DNA from: JARLGU01 sp036504535
GTDB taxonomy: Bacteria > Armatimonadota > Armatimonadia > Armatimonadales > Capsulimonadaceae
Reading direction: 5' to 3'
Length of the DNA: 64,000 nucleotides
Assembly: GCA_036504535.1 (NCBI GenBank)
Contig: DASXUY010000032.1
Coordinates: 1 to 64,000, forward strand
Numbering within the stretch: the stretch's first letter is position 1; each line of letters opens with the position of its first letter. Below are positions 50,592-59,338 of this stretch, in pieces. The position numbers and the translations under genes were made by a program. The notes below the pieces were generated by a model. That model ran no database searches. It had not been told where the DNA came from and was given only the letters and a program-made list of their open reading frames with translations.

Positions 50592-51653
50592 TTACATCAT
50601 TGGCTTTGGGGTGCCTATGCTCCCCCTATCGATAAATGTGGTTGGCGCGGTGATTTTCTGCACCGGCAAATCTGGATTGTCGAGGCGTGCGAGCAATCGC
50701 TTCGCTATAGCGCGACCCAAAAACTCCGGGTTCTGATGGACGCTCGACAGCCGAGTAATCTTCGAGAGGTAGGTGTTTCCATACCCTACGAGCGACACAT
50801 CCTCCGGGATGCGATATCTGTGTCCAGCTTCGAACATTAAGAAGTGCTCGAACATGAAGTCGAGTTGTGCGACAAACGCGGTCGGCGGGTTGGATCCTTC
50901 CAATAATGCCACCATGGCATTTGAATACTCTTCCTGCGTCATGTCGCGGTCCGCGCCGAGGCGAACGTCATAGGTGAGCCCGTATTCCATAAGCGCCTTA
51001 CCAAAGCCGTCGACTCGGTCGGGGATCATGTCGCTGGGCCAGCACCCTGCGAGAAGCGATATTCGCCGGTGTCCTTGCTCATAAAGGCGCCCTACGACAT
51101 CCTTCATGCCCGCATAATCGTCGGACATGGCGCAGTCCACATATTTACAAAAGCCGCTGTTGTCAATAATAGTGGCCGGTACACCGGCATGCTCAAGCGT
51201 CTTCAACCACGAAGGGACATGAACGAACGAGGGGATTGGGAGAAAGCACGCCATGGCATCGACGCGATGCTGCAGTAGAAACTCGACCAATCGCCGCTCC
51301 ATGTCGTCGTTTTCAACTGCGTACACGAACAACACGTAGTAGCCTTGGTCGTGTAGCGCCTCCTGAAGGCCAGCCACAAGCTGCTGGTGGTAACCAGAAT
51401 CGAGATAGGGAAGCAGAACGCCGACTGTATGCGACTTGCCGTGAGCGAGGCTTCGCGCGAGAGTATTCGGTCGATAACCCAGCTTCTCGATTGCGTCCAT
51501 GACCCGTTTGGTGGTTGCTTCCGAGATCTTGGGACTGGTGCTGCCATTCATTACGAACGACACGGTGGTCTGGCTGACACCCGCTTCGCGCGCCACATCG
51601 AATGCGCTTGGCTTTTTCGATCGGCTTCTTGTTGTTTGCAGTCCAGCGGGCAT
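50592..51653 (-). CDS. LacI-family transcriptional regulator
   Basis: The 353-residue repressor has a LacI helix-turn-helix (AFDVAREAGVSQTTVSFVMN) with the hinge helix NTLARSLAHGKSHTVGVLLP, then a periplasmic-binding-protein-like sugar domain (RRISLLAGCW, IPEDVSLVGYG). It should respond to a sugar and control the two genes downstream. Operator-like palindromes lie 20-45 bases before its start, so it probably represses its own operon. Confidence 0.92.
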   Translation of the reverse strand: MPAGLQTTRSRSKKPSAFDVAREAGVSQTTVSFVMNGSTSPKISEATTKRVMDAIEKLGYRPNTLARSLAHGKSHTVGVLLPYLDSGYHQQLVAGLQEALHDQGYYVLFVYAVENDDMERRLVEFLLQHRVDAMACFLPIPSFVHVPSWLKTLEHAGVPATIIDNSGFCKYVDCAMSDDYAGMKDVVGRLYEQGHRRISLLAGCWPSDMIPDRVDGFGKALMEYGLTYDVRLGADRDMTQEEYSNAMVALLEGSNPPTAFVAQLDFMFEHFLMFEAGHRYRIPEDVSLVGYGNTYLSKITRLSSVHQNPEFLGRAIAKRLLARLDNPDLPVQKITAPTTFIDRGSIGTPKPMM

Positions 51654-51670
51654 TGGATTATGTACCTTAG

Positions 51671-51696
51671 TAATGGCATTTATTAATGCCCATTAA
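51671..51696 (-). promoter_or_regulatory. Operator-like palindromes of the LacI operon
   Basis: TTAATG-CC-CATTAA (51683-51696) is a perfect palindrome with a 2-base centre. TAATGGCATTTA (51671-51682) is an adjoining weaker copy. The CG-centred or CC-centred form and the position before a lacI-type gene fit LacI-family operators. Confidence 0.6.
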
Positions 51697-52026
51697 CGAG
51701 ATAGATCATAGCACGACGGCAGGTTCCTGTCAATGGGGAAAAGGCAAATTTAGGCCAGCTTTCTTTGTTAATGTAGATTGGCTGACATCGACCAGACTAT
51801 TTTCGATATCGTGTAGGACTCTTGAGTAATTCCATCGAACTCCTTGCCGAACCGGGCTTGCCCGGTACGCTGGAATTCCCTCACAGTGGTAGTGAGTTCA
51901 AAAAACTAAACCAAGATTGAAACAGGACGCGGCCAAGCCTGTATGCGCGTCGGCGAGTGCTTGCATTAACCGCACTTGTTCATTCGCGACAACTTACAGG
52001 CTCAGCTTAACCGGGAAGAAACCCAT
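51697..52026. other. Divergent intergenic region
   Basis: This separates the divergent lacI-type and GH29-like genes. It must hold the GH29-like promoter, but I see no well-spaced consensus pair and no RNA gene. Confidence 0.35.
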
Positions 52027-53034
52027 ATGACAAACACATGGCAACGCGCCAACGCCGACTGGCTGCACAAAGCAAAGTTCGGCACCATGACCCATTTTCT
52101 CGCAGACACCGCATCCAATCGCGATGCTGTCGCGCTTTCCGTCGACGACTGGAACCGCCGAGTCGACTCGGTGGATGTCGAAGTCCTGGCGCAGCAGATC
52201 GCGTCCACCGGATCCAAGTACCATATATTCACGCTGGGCCAAAATTCGGGCTTCTTCTGCAGCCCAAACAACACATACGATAATATCGTGGGGCGTCCCA
52301 GCAGATTGTCGAACCGTGACCTGCTTGCGGACCTGGCAACGGCCCTCGCGCCGCACGGTGTCCGCACAATCGCGTATCTCCCGTCACACGCTCCCGCGCT
52401 GCATCGACAGGCCGTTGAGGCGCTGAAGTTCACCCCGCCGTGGGACTATTCGGGCACTGGGATTATCCCCGGAACGTACGTTAGCGCACCAGATGTGGAT
52501 ACGCGCCTCACCGAGGGGCTACGTAACTGGGAAGCGATTATCCGTGAGTGGTCGGTTCGCTGGGGAGATCTCGTAAGCGGTTGGTGGTTCGATGGCGGAT
52601 ACTACGCCGACAAGCTCTATCGGCACGCGGACGAGCCCAACTTCCGCTCTTTTGCCGCTGCCGCCAAGGCTGGCAATGCAAACTCATTGGTGGCGTTCAA
52701 TCCGGGCGTCAAGATGCCGGTGATCAGCATGACTGAGTACGAAGACTACACCGCTGGTGAGATCAACGAGCTGTGGGTGGAAAACACGTGGCGGCGCGCA
52801 TCGCAGTTTGTCGACGGCGCGCAGTTCCACGTACTCTCATTCCTTGGCATTTATTGGGGCTCAGGACCGCTCCGCATGCCCGATGAGCTTGCAGTGGGCT
52901 ACACGAAGTACGTCGCGAGTTTCGGCGGTGCGACCACCTGGGATGTGCCTATTTCGAAAGACGGCAAAATCCCCGACGATTTCCTAGCTCAGCTGACTAA
53001 AATAGGCGAGGGGATGGGGTTCATACCGAAATAG
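52027..53034 (+). CDS. GH29-like (alpha-L-fucosidase-related) protein
   Basis: The 335-residue TIM-barrel protein starts NTWQRANADWLHKAKFGTMT, like GH29 enzymes, and has GWWFDGGYYADKLY where the GH29 nucleophile aspartate is expected. It lacks a signal peptide and the C-terminal beta-sandwich of standard fucosidases, so it is shorter than usual. I start at ATG 52027 because GGGAAG precedes it and the upstream codons look unrelated. It lies divergently from the lacI-type gene and may share its regulator. Substrate could be a fucoside or related sugar. Confidence 0.6.
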   Translation: MTNTWQRANADWLHKAKFGTMTHFLADTASNRDAVALSVDDWNRRVDSVDVEVLAQQIASTGSKYHIFTLGQNSGFFCSPNNTYDNIVGRPSRLSNRDLLADLATALAPHGVRTIAYLPSHAPALHRQAVEALKFTPPWDYSGTGIIPGTYVSAPDVDTRLTEGLRNWEAIIREWSVRWGDLVSGWWFDGGYYADKLYRHADEPNFRSFAAAAKAGNANSLVAFNPGVKMPVISMTEYEDYTAGEINELWVENTWRRASQFVDGAQFHVLSFLGIYWGSGPLRMPDELAVGYTKYVASFGGATTWDVPISKDGKIPDDFLAQLTKIGEGMGFIPK

Positions 53035-53110
53035 CACGCATCGAGCCAGACGCGACTCAAGATGCTTGCCTTGCTCTCGTGAGGTTTGAGGCGATATCGC
53101 ACAAGTATTA

Positions 53111-53151
53111 TCGGGCGACATAGTGATCCACGGGGTTACTATGTCGCCCGA
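53111..53151. terminator. Perfect 14-base hairpin between convergent genes
   Basis: TCGGGCGACATAGT (53111-53124) pairs perfectly with ACTATGTCGCCCGA (53138-53151). No T-run follows, so it could stop transcription weakly from both sides. A second hairpin, CCTTGGAGC/GGCTCCAAGG at 53160-53182, includes the stop codon of the minus-strand gene. Confidence 0.55.
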
Positions 53152-53167
53152 GCGCATGTCCTTGGAG

Positions 53168-53470
53168 CTACCGGCTCCAAGGGTTTCCTGATTCCTTTGG
53201 CTTGCTGGTATCTCCAGTTTGGCCGGTTTCGCGAGCAGATTCACTTGAACCGGGATCACTGTCGCCAGCCGCAGGCGGGGTGCCGGTCGCCTGGCTAGGA
53301 TCGCCGGGGCGGCTGCCTGGGTACGAATCTTCCCCGTGGGTCAATTCTTCCTGGGTCTTTGGCGCGGACTTACTGCCGCCCGGCGCAGTTTCTTTGCCGG
53401 TTCCGGTGTCGTGTTCATCGACGGCACTTGGGTGCTCGTTCTCCGGTATCGGCGTGTCTTTTTTGAGCAT
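53168..53470 (-). CDS. Small hydrophilic disordered protein
   Basis: The 100-residue product (start MLKKDTPIPENEHPS) is rich in Pro, Gly, Ser, Glu and Thr and has no predicted fold, signal or membrane segment. AAGGAGAT lies 7 bases before its start, which supports translation from 53470 and not from the open frame's far end at 53656. Composition resembles small stress- or desiccation-related proteins, but there is no family evidence. Confidence 0.55.
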   Translation of the reverse strand: MLKKDTPIPENEHPSAVDEHDTGTGKETAPGGSKSAPKTQEELTHGEDSYPGSRPGDPSQATGTPPAAGDSDPGSSESARETGQTGDTSKPKESGNPWSR

Positions 53471-53564
53471 ATGGCTATCTCCTTGGGGAGGTGATACCCA
53501 TATTTGAGGAAATGCTCTGAGGGATGTAGTTGCTCGGCGAACCCCTTGGGGATCCGCAGACTCG

Positions 53565-54008
53565 CTAGCGCTGCAAGACAAGACCGCCTTGGGCGATTCT
53601 CGCGTACGCCGCAGTTGCTTCCGCCTTGACCTTGGAGTCCTTATCGGATTGGGCAACGCTGCTGATGGTCAACTTAGCATTGAGGCACTCTAGCGGATAT
53701 TTCATCTGCACGTGGGGGATCTTGAGCAACCCTTCGAGGCTTGCAACCGCCCAGCTTCGCTCACCAGCTACCGGCGATTTAGTGGCTACGGTAATGTACT
53801 GCTGCACTCGAAGCACTTCCGGGGCGATGTCCGACTTGACGGGAGGAGCGGGAGACTTGGCGATTGCTCGCTCCGCTGGATAGTCGACGGCGACATATTT
53901 AACGTAATAAACTGTCGGCAACATGAGGGTTACGATGCAGAAAATACCGGTGACGCGCATGACGCCTTTCCAGAACGGCGACGCGGTCATCTTGCTGTAA
54001 CTACTCAT
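53565..54008 (-). CDS. Membrane-anchored protein, unknown
   Basis: The 147-residue protein has one N-terminal membrane segment (VTGIFCIVTLMLPTVYYV) and a helical soluble part with two weak HEAT-like repeats (RSWAVASLEGLLKIPHV, KAEATAAYARIAQGG). I do not recognise the family. It precedes the small disordered gene on the same strand by about 95 bases. Confidence 0.55.
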   Translation of the reverse strand: MSSYSKMTASPFWKGVMRVTGIFCIVTLMLPTVYYVKYVAVDYPAERAIAKSPAPPVKSDIAPEVLRVQQYITVATKSPVAGERSWAVASLEGLLKIPHVQMKYPLECLNAKLTISSVAQSDKDSKVKAEATAAYARIAQGGLVLQR

Positions 54009-54255
54009 AAGGCTATTAACTCGTTCAATTCGCGCTCTCTAGTGCTCGCTATACGAAGGCAATCTTACCCGGATACGTATCATCGATAGGAGAATCGGCC
54101 ACTTTACGGGTATCCTCCGGGAATGAATCGCGCAGTGAGTGCGTTCACGCCCAACAAATCGTGCGATTTGCCCGAGCAATAAGTGGGAGTGATTGCCGCA
54201 CAACGCGTTGACAAAACGTTATGCGCTATCTTGGACACTTAACTACGCATTTCGT

Positions 54256-54285
54256 TTGCATTTTACCTGTAGCGTGTGCTATAAT
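54256..54285 (+). promoter_or_regulatory. Promoter of the rpmH operon
   Basis: TTGCAT (54256-54261), an 18-base spacer and TATAAT (54280-54285) stand 32 bases before rpmH. Confidence 0.7.
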
Positions 54286-54317
54286 CTAGCGCCAATCTGT
54301 GAAGGGACGCATTTTCG

Positions 54318-54464
54318 ATGAAACGTACTTATCAGCCGAACGTTCGGCATCGCATGAAAACTCATGGCTTCCGAAAGCGCATGCAGAACAACGACGGTCG
54401 CAACGTTCTGAAGCGCCGACGCCTCAAGGGTCGCCATCGCCTCGTGGTCACCGAGACCAACTAG
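54318..54464 (+). CDS. rpmH: 50S ribosomal protein L34
   Basis: This 48-residue very basic protein starts MKRTYQPNVRHRMKTHGFRK and matches L34, including the NNDGRNVLKRRR stretch. AAGGGACG precedes the ATG. It heads the conserved rpmH-rnpA-yidD-yidC-khpB order. The dnaA gene, which lies upstream in many bacteria, is absent here. Confidence 0.97.
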   Translation: MKRTYQPNVRHRMKTHGFRKRMQNNDGRNVLKRRRLKGRHRLVVTETN

Positions 54465-54485
54465 GCAGGGCGGCACGGTAAAGAT

Positions 54486-54866
54486 ATGCTTCCGCGCGCG
54501 GCCCGGCTGCTCAATCGACGAGATTTTCGGGCCGCGTATTCACGTTCGCAGTCTTTTACCACTCCACGCCTGGTCCTCTATGTCCGCTCTCGACGTCGAA
54601 TGAGCGCGGACGAGGCCACAGGTCTTGGTCCGCTACGGATCGGCTATTCGATTAGCCGCAAAACGTGCCGCAAGGCTCATGATAGAAATTTGATGAAACG
54701 TCGGTTGCGAGAAATATCGCGACTCGACGTTTTGCCTTATGTCCGGCCTGGCGTGCCGCTCGATTCTGTAATCGTCGGACGGGTGGCCGCTGCCGAGGCA
54801 GATTTTGACACCCTGAGGGCCGACGTTCGGCGCCTCTATCGCCAAGCGGGGGTGACAGTGGCATGA
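54486..54866 (+). CDS. rnpA: Ribonuclease P protein component
   Basis: The 126-residue basic protein assists RNase P RNA in tRNA 5' maturation. It starts with RAARLLNRRDFRAAYSRSQS and has the RNR-type motif as ISRKTCRKAHDRNLMKRRLRE. It follows rpmH by 21 bases and overlaps yidD by 4 bases in ATGA. Confidence 0.94.
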   Translation: MLPRAARLLNRRDFRAAYSRSQSFTTPRLVLYVRSRRRMSADEATGLGPLRIGYSISRKTCRKAHDRNLMKRRLREISRLDVLPYVRPGVPLDSVIVGRVAAAEADFDTLRADVRRLYRQAGVTVA

Positions 54867-55072
54867 TAAAACGTATCATGGTGTTCATGATACGGCTCTA
54901 TCAGGCAGTGTCCCGGTTTACGCCGCCGACGTGCAGGTTTCAGCCGACGTGCTCGGAGTATGCCGCTCAGGCTATCCTGCGCTATGGTGCGCTGAAGGGG
55001 AGCTGGATGGCCGTTCGGCGAATTTGCCGGTGTCATCCGTGGAACCCCGGCGGTTACGATCCCGTACCATAA
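54863..55072 (+). CDS. yidD: Membrane protein insertion efficiency factor YidD
   Basis: The 69-residue protein has the YidD cysteine pattern: TPPTCRFQPTCSEYAAQAI and ICRCHPWNPGGYDPVP. It attaches to the inner face of the membrane and assists YidC. It is coupled to rnpA by an ATGA overlap and ends 3 bases before yidC. Confidence 0.95.
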   Translation: MIKRIMVFMIRLYQAVSRFTPPTCRFQPTCSEYAAQAILRYGALKGSWMAVRRICRCHPWNPGGYDPVP

Positions 55073-55075
55073 CTG

Positions 55076-56623
55076 ATGAAAGACAACCTTTTGAACATTC
55101 TGTTAGCTCGGGATTCCCGGTCACGCTCCTCGCGGCCCTTCAAGTCGATGGCCGCCTGCTCTGCACTGCTACTCGCACTGACCGTCACCGCCTTTGCGGC
55201 ACCCCCGGCCGCGACAACGCCAGCGGGAGCGCCCGTGGTGCCAGTTGTTGCGTCGCCAAAGGCCGCGACGCCTGCAGCTACCGATACGCCTCCCGTCGCG
55301 CCCGCTGCCGCTCCCGCCGCAACGCCAACCACGGCACCCGCTGTCCCCGCGAAGCCTATTGCGCCGGTGAAGCTTGCGCCTGCGTCGCCCCTGCCGATTC
55401 CGGTAGGCGTGGACCCATTCAGTATCCCGATTCTACCGAACGCGCCGATGCCCAAATTCGTCAAGGATGTCGCGCCGCCCCACGCTTTCGACGTGGCAAT
55501 CAAGATGTTCAACGACGGGCGTTACACTGACGCTATCAACGAGCTTTCCAAAGTTCAAGCGTCTGCCTCGTACCGCAACAGCCCTTACATACCCGCGTCC
55601 CTCTACCGGATAGCGCAGATCCACCGTGACTACCTGCACGAAGACGCCACGGCAATGCAGCAGTACAACACGCTAACTGCGCAGTACGGTGCCGTGATTT
55701 ACCCCGGAAGCGCGAACGCAGTCGAGGAGCGCTTGGCGTTAGCGAAGAAGATTGACGTTGAAAACTCGTCGACTCCGCTATACAAACTCATTAGCTACTG
55801 CGTGATGTTGACAGGCTCAAAAAGCTACTCATACTGGATAGGTCTCCTGATTATTGCCGTCTTGGTACGTCTTGTGCTCACACCACTTACTATAAAGCAG
55901 TACAAGAGCATGCGTGAGATGCAGCGTCTTCAGCCACTGCTTAAGGAGATCCAGACCAAGTACGAAAAAGACCCGCAACTGAAGGGTCAGAAGATGATGG
56001 AGCTTTACAAGGAGCACAATGTTAGCCCAATGGCGGGCTGCGTTCCAATGCTTCTTCAGATGCCCGTGTACTATTACATGTACCAGGCGATTGTCCAGTA
56101 CCAGTACCACTTTTCCTATGGGACGTTTCTGTGGGTCAACGACACCACGGCAGCGTGGGCACATAAAATCTATCCAGGCATCATAGGCCGTAACCTCATG
56201 GAGCAGGACATGATCCTGCTGCTGATCTACTCAGCGAGCATGTATGTCACGCAGCGAATGATGCCCGCTACTGATCCTTCCCAAGCCGAGACGCAGAAGA
56301 CAACAGCGCTGATCATGTCGGTGTTCTTCTTCGTAATGTTCATTCAGTGGCACTTTCCGTCTGCATTTGTACTTTATTGGCTCTTCTCGAACATACTCGG
56401 CACCGTCACGCAGCTATACTATATGAAACAGGGCGACCATGCTCCACTCGGCGTCACTCCCGTACTCGCTGGAGACGGTGACACCGCCGTGAGTGGACGC
56501 AACGGCAATAGCAAATCCCTAACGAATGGTACCGCGCCTCGCAAGAACCCTACGGCGAAGCCTGCTGGTACCGCACGGGGAATTATCGCACCGAAGACGC
56601 ATCCGAAAAAGAAACGACGATGA
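55076..56623 (+). CDS. yidC: Membrane insertase YidC with TPR-like periplasmic region
   Basis: The 515-residue insertase has a signal-like first helix (AACSALLLALTVTAFAA), a long Ala/Pro-rich linker (residues 42-130), and a TPR-like helical region (about 137-220: DVAIKMFNDGRYTDAINELS). The insertase core begins near 240 with the conserved helices (ILVRLVLTPLTIKQYKSMRE, PMAGCVPMLLQMPVYYYMYQ, FPSAFVLYWLFSNILGTVTQ). The basic tail can bind ribosomes. The usual beta-sandwich P1 domain of Gram-negative YidC is replaced by the linker and TPR-like part. Confidence 0.92.
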   Translation: MKDNLLNILLARDSRSRSSRPFKSMAACSALLLALTVTAFAAPPAATTPAGAPVVPVVASPKAATPAATDTPPVAPAAAPAATPTTAPAVPAKPIAPVKLAPASPLPIPVGVDPFSIPILPNAPMPKFVKDVAPPHAFDVAIKMFNDGRYTDAINELSKVQASASYRNSPYIPASLYRIAQIHRDYLHEDATAMQQYNTLTAQYGAVIYPGSANAVEERLALAKKIDVENSSTPLYKLISYCVMLTGSKSYSYWIGLLIIAVLVRLVLTPLTIKQYKSMREMQRLQPLLKEIQTKYEKDPQLKGQKMMELYKEHNVSPMAGCVPMLLQMPVYYYMYQAIVQYQYHFSYGTFLWVNDTTAAWAHKIYPGIIGRNLMEQDMILLLIYSASMYVTQRMMPATDPSQAETQKTTALIMSVFFFVMFIQWHFPSAFVLYWLFSNILGTVTQLYYMKQGDHAPLGVTPVLAGDGDTAVSGRNGNSKSLTNGTAPRKNPTAKPAGTARGIIAPKTHPKKKRR

Positions 56624-56644
56624 TTGTCGTGGAGGAGACTGCAA

Positions 56645-57139
56645 GTGACAACCGAGATTAACGATACCGCTACGCCACAGGACGGTGCCAATGTGGCGCT
56701 GGATCATGTGCGTAACATCATTACGTCCGGAGGCTTGAACGCTGAAGCCGCGATCACGCGTGTCGAAGGCGATCTGGTCTGCATTGATATCACCGGCGAT
56801 GATGCTGGCTACTTTGTCGGCCGTCGGGGACAGGTGCTTGACTCCCTCCAGTACCTCCTGCTTGTGATGGTTACCCACAACAAGCCAGGCACCGGGCGTC
56901 TACGTATCCAGCTTGATGCTGACGGCTACCGCAAGCGCCGCGAGGAGTCTCTGAAGGAACTCGCGCAGTCGCTAGCCGATCAGGTCAAGGCTACTGGCGA
57001 GGAAGCTGTGCTAGAGCCCTTGAACGCCCTTGAGCGAAGGATTGTTCACACCGAACTCGCTGACGATCCCGACGTAGAAACCTATTCGGAAGGCGAAGAC
57101 AGCAACCGGCACATCGTCATCACGCCTCGCCGCAAATAG
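56645..57139 (+). CDS. khpB: KH-R3H RNA-binding protein (Jag/KhpB)
   Basis: The 164-residue protein has a KH domain (DDAGYFVGRRGQVLDSLQYL) and an R3H domain (EPLNALERRIVHTELADDPD). It lacks the N-terminal Jag domain. KhpB binds RNA and is linked to cell elongation. I start at GTG 56645, with GTGGAGGAG upstream; the frame is open from 56624 immediately after yidC. It ends the operon, ahead of a strong terminator. Confidence 0.9.
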   Translation: MTTEINDTATPQDGANVALDHVRNIITSGGLNAEAAITRVEGDLVCIDITGDDAGYFVGRRGQVLDSLQYLLLVMVTHNKPGTGRLRIQLDADGYRKRREESLKELAQSLADQVKATGEEAVLEPLNALERRIVHTELADDPDVETYSEGEDSNRHIVITPRRK

Positions 57140-57207
57140 CATTCCATTTGCGACTGTGGGGCGCAGTGTATGAGATCGTCGGCTACAAAGCTATAGCCCA
57201 TTTTCCG

Positions 57208-57246
57208 CCGCAGGACCTCCTCTTGAGGTTCTGCGGTTTGTTTTTA
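57208..57246 (+). terminator. Terminator of the rpmH-khpB operon
   Basis: CCGCAGGACCTC (57208-57219) pairs with GAGGTTCTGCGG (57225-57236) with one mismatch, followed by TTTGTTTTT. Confidence 0.85.
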
Positions 57247-57354
57247 GCCGTTGAAGGGCAAAATTAGGCAATTGGGTGCGCTCCGAATCGCCGATGTGCG
57301 TCGCAAGAGGAACGGCGGCGAGACGTAGTGTGTTGAACACTTTGGAAGCAATAA

Positions 57355-57615
57355 ATGTCATTACGCCAGTTTACAATTATCTTGGCCGCATTGGTGGGGA
57401 TCATTGCCCCTTTCCTCGTGGCTAGGCGTGTCATAGACCTGTTTTTCGTTCCTGACATCAGTGGCGCACCCTTGCCACGCTTAGCGACAACGGGGATCTA
57501 CCTGGTTGCGGTGGCGCTCGCGTCAGCTGTGTTCTACTACGCTTCTCGGGCCATCAAGGTAGCCCCGCCTTCTATCAGCGCGCTACCGGCAGGCTCGGAA
57601 GAGTTGCCTGAGTAA
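57355..57615 (+). CDS. Small two-helix membrane protein, unknown
   Basis: The 86-residue protein has two membrane segments (FTIILAALVGIIAPFLVA and GIYLVAVALASAVFYYA). I recognise no family. The ribosome binding site is weak (GGAAGC about 7 bases before the ATG). It lies alone between two hairpins. Confidence 0.5.
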   Translation: MSLRQFTIILAALVGIIAPFLVARRVIDLFFVPDISGAPLPRLATTGIYLVAVALASAVFYYASRAIKVAPPSISALPAGSEELPE

Positions 57616-57659
57616 TCGTGCGCCGGGCGTCCAATAGCCGCAGGATCGAACAATAGTAC

Positions 57660-57691
57660 AGCCCCATCCACTGCGAACTGTGGATGGGGCT
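57660..57691. terminator. Hairpin between convergent genes
   Basis: AGCCCCATCCAC (57660-57671) pairs perfectly with GTGGATGGGGCT (57680-57691). The T-run is poor, but the position between converging genes supports termination. Confidence 0.65.
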
Positions 57692-57721
57692 GTCTCGCAT
57701 CTGTGAGCTGTGGCAGACTAC

Positions 57722-58450
57722 CTAGAAGTCGACCAGTGTCGAGATCTGGTAGGTGGGGGCAGCTACGGTAGTCTTGACTGTTGGCTCAACGAAATACGCT
57801 GACACCGAGTGGCCGGTCCCAAGCGTCACGGGGGTCGCTGCAACGAGCACGGCACTTGTGGCGTGATTGACTATCGAAACCGACACCGAGCCCGCAGGGT
57901 AGTTCGCATAAGGCACGACAGTCTTGAACGCCACGTTACTTGCGACAACCGCTCCGTTAACAAGTACATCGACATTTGGCGCGTCCGGAGCCGCGATAAT
58001 GATCCTGAGATCCGCAGTACCAGCGGCCGCTGCCGTCTGATGGTCTTGGGCGACTATAGCGGACGGGAATCGAGCGTCAGCAGAGTCGGTAACATCAGTA
58101 CGCCCAAACACAATAGCGGAATAGGTAGTTGCCCCAAGAAGGGTTTCCGGCACACTCTGATAAGTGGTCGTATTGACGTCAAAAGTGAACGTCACAGTTG
58201 CGGCACCAGGCTGTAGAAACCGGTAATCGCTTCCCGAGAAGAAGGTCTGCGAGCCAGCCACGGTGCCGTTGTTGATGTTGATCGCCGCATTGCCGCCATT
58301 TGGCACTGTATCGACGGTGCGTATGCGGACAATGTCCGATGCACCGATACCGGTGGACGTGGTCGAGCCGCACCCTGCTGTGAGCATTGCGATCGCGCCA
58401 AGAGCAATGAGTGCCACACGTGAGAAACGTGTCAGCCTGCCTGTTGCCAT
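57722..58450 (-). CDS. DUF4397 lipoprotein
   Basis: The 242-residue protein has a lipoprotein signal (RVALIALGAIAMLTAGCGS) with the lipobox cysteine at about residue 27. It carries DUF4397-type repeats: VRIRTVDTVPNGGNAAI in the first half and IIAAPDAPNVDVLVNGAVVA in the second. These domains are beta-sandwich modules of extracellular lipoproteins with unknown ligand. AAGGAG precedes the ATG. Confidence 0.8.
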   Translation of the reverse strand: MATGRLTRFSRVALIALGAIAMLTAGCGSTTSTGIGASDIVRIRTVDTVPNGGNAAININNGTVAGSQTFFSGSDYRFLQPGAATVTFTFDVNTTTYQSVPETLLGATTYSAIVFGRTDVTDSADARFPSAIVAQDHQTAAAAGTADLRIIIAAPDAPNVDVLVNGAVVASNVAFKTVVPYANYPAGSVSVSIVNHATSAVLVAATPVTLGTGHSVSAYFVEPTVKTTVAAPTYQISTLVDF

Positions 58451-58544
58451 TCTTTGAACTCCTTCGTACTCGTTCGACCAGGTTGTACCTGGACCATATC
58501 TTGCCAGCTTTTCGAATTACTATGACAGGTCGCGTTCAGAGACG

Positions 58545-59285
58545 CTATTGCCCTCGCTTCACCATGAGGTAAGCATCCACCATTGACGCAACCCACGCTC
58601 CAGTCGCTATTGCACACGCCAATGCCAGCGATGGCGGGATCCCGCCCGCTTTGGGCATACCGATCCGTGCAAAGAGGACCGTCGCACTGGCCCAAATCAC
58701 AAAAAAAACAACACCTTTGACAGGTTCGCCAGCCATGAACTGTCCGAGACCGGGTACAACTGCCGATGCGCCGACCGTCGTCATGGCGCTACGGTCGATT
58801 GGTGCATTACCTCCCGCTCCTGCAACCACAATGGGCGCGTTGTTGAGCTCGTCCTGCTCCATCACTAACCGCGCGAGCTTTGCTTCAACTGCGGCTCGGC
58901 CAGCGCCGGGAAGCGTTAAGTTGATAGCCTGCTCGTAAGCGATGATGGCGTCGTCGGGGCGGCCCACATTCCGCAATATTTCAGCCGACATCGTGTGGGG
59001 CGCAGGGTCGTATGGATTTGCCTCTATTGCTTTGACAAGTTCTTCGAGGGATTGTTTCAACTCTCCGCGCATTCGAAGAAGATTTGCCTGCCGAAGGAAC
59101 TGCTCAGCGAGCTTTTCCTGCTCCAGCGAGGCGCGAGGACGCTGTTGCCCGCGCGGTAATGGTGCTTGCCGAGAGGGACGGACCGGTTCGGGCTCAGGTA
59201 AGCTCTCAGCTAGCGGCGGTAGGCTGTCCGGTTGCGACAGGCTTCGTCGTTTGGCCAGCTTATTGTCGTCAAGAGGATCGGCCAT
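58545..59285 (-). CDS. TPR protein with C-terminal membrane helices
   Basis: The 246-residue protein starts with a Pro-rich linker, then a TPR pair (AEQFLRQANLLRMRGELKQS, PDDAIIAYEQAINLTLPGAG). It ends with an ADLGQ-type membrane part: ASAVVPGLGQFMAGEPVKGV and two more helices (VFFVIWASATVLFARI, LALACAIATGAWVASMV). VPGLGQ followed by helices resembles small TM2-like or DUF5683-like domains. It lies 53 bases after rsfS on the same strand. Confidence 0.6.
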   Translation of the reverse strand: MADPLDDNKLAKRRSLSQPDSLPPLAESLPEPEPVRPSRQAPLPRGQQRPRASLEQEKLAEQFLRQANLLRMRGELKQSLEELVKAIEANPYDPAPHTMSAEILRNVGRPDDAIIAYEQAINLTLPGAGRAAVEAKLARLVMEQDELNNAPIVVAGAGGNAPIDRSAMTTVGASAVVPGLGQFMAGEPVKGVVFFVIWASATVLFARIGMPKAGGIPPSLALACAIATGAWVASMVDAYLMVKRGQ

Positions 59286-59338
59286 GGGATTTGGACAAGA
59301 TGAAGCCGGTCACGTTCGGCTTCATCGGGTACTCGCTG

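Noticed and set aside
54009..54318. Replication origin next to rpmH
   Set aside because: There is no dnaA, no cluster of TTATCCACA-type boxes and no AT-rich unwinding element; only a promoter is visible.
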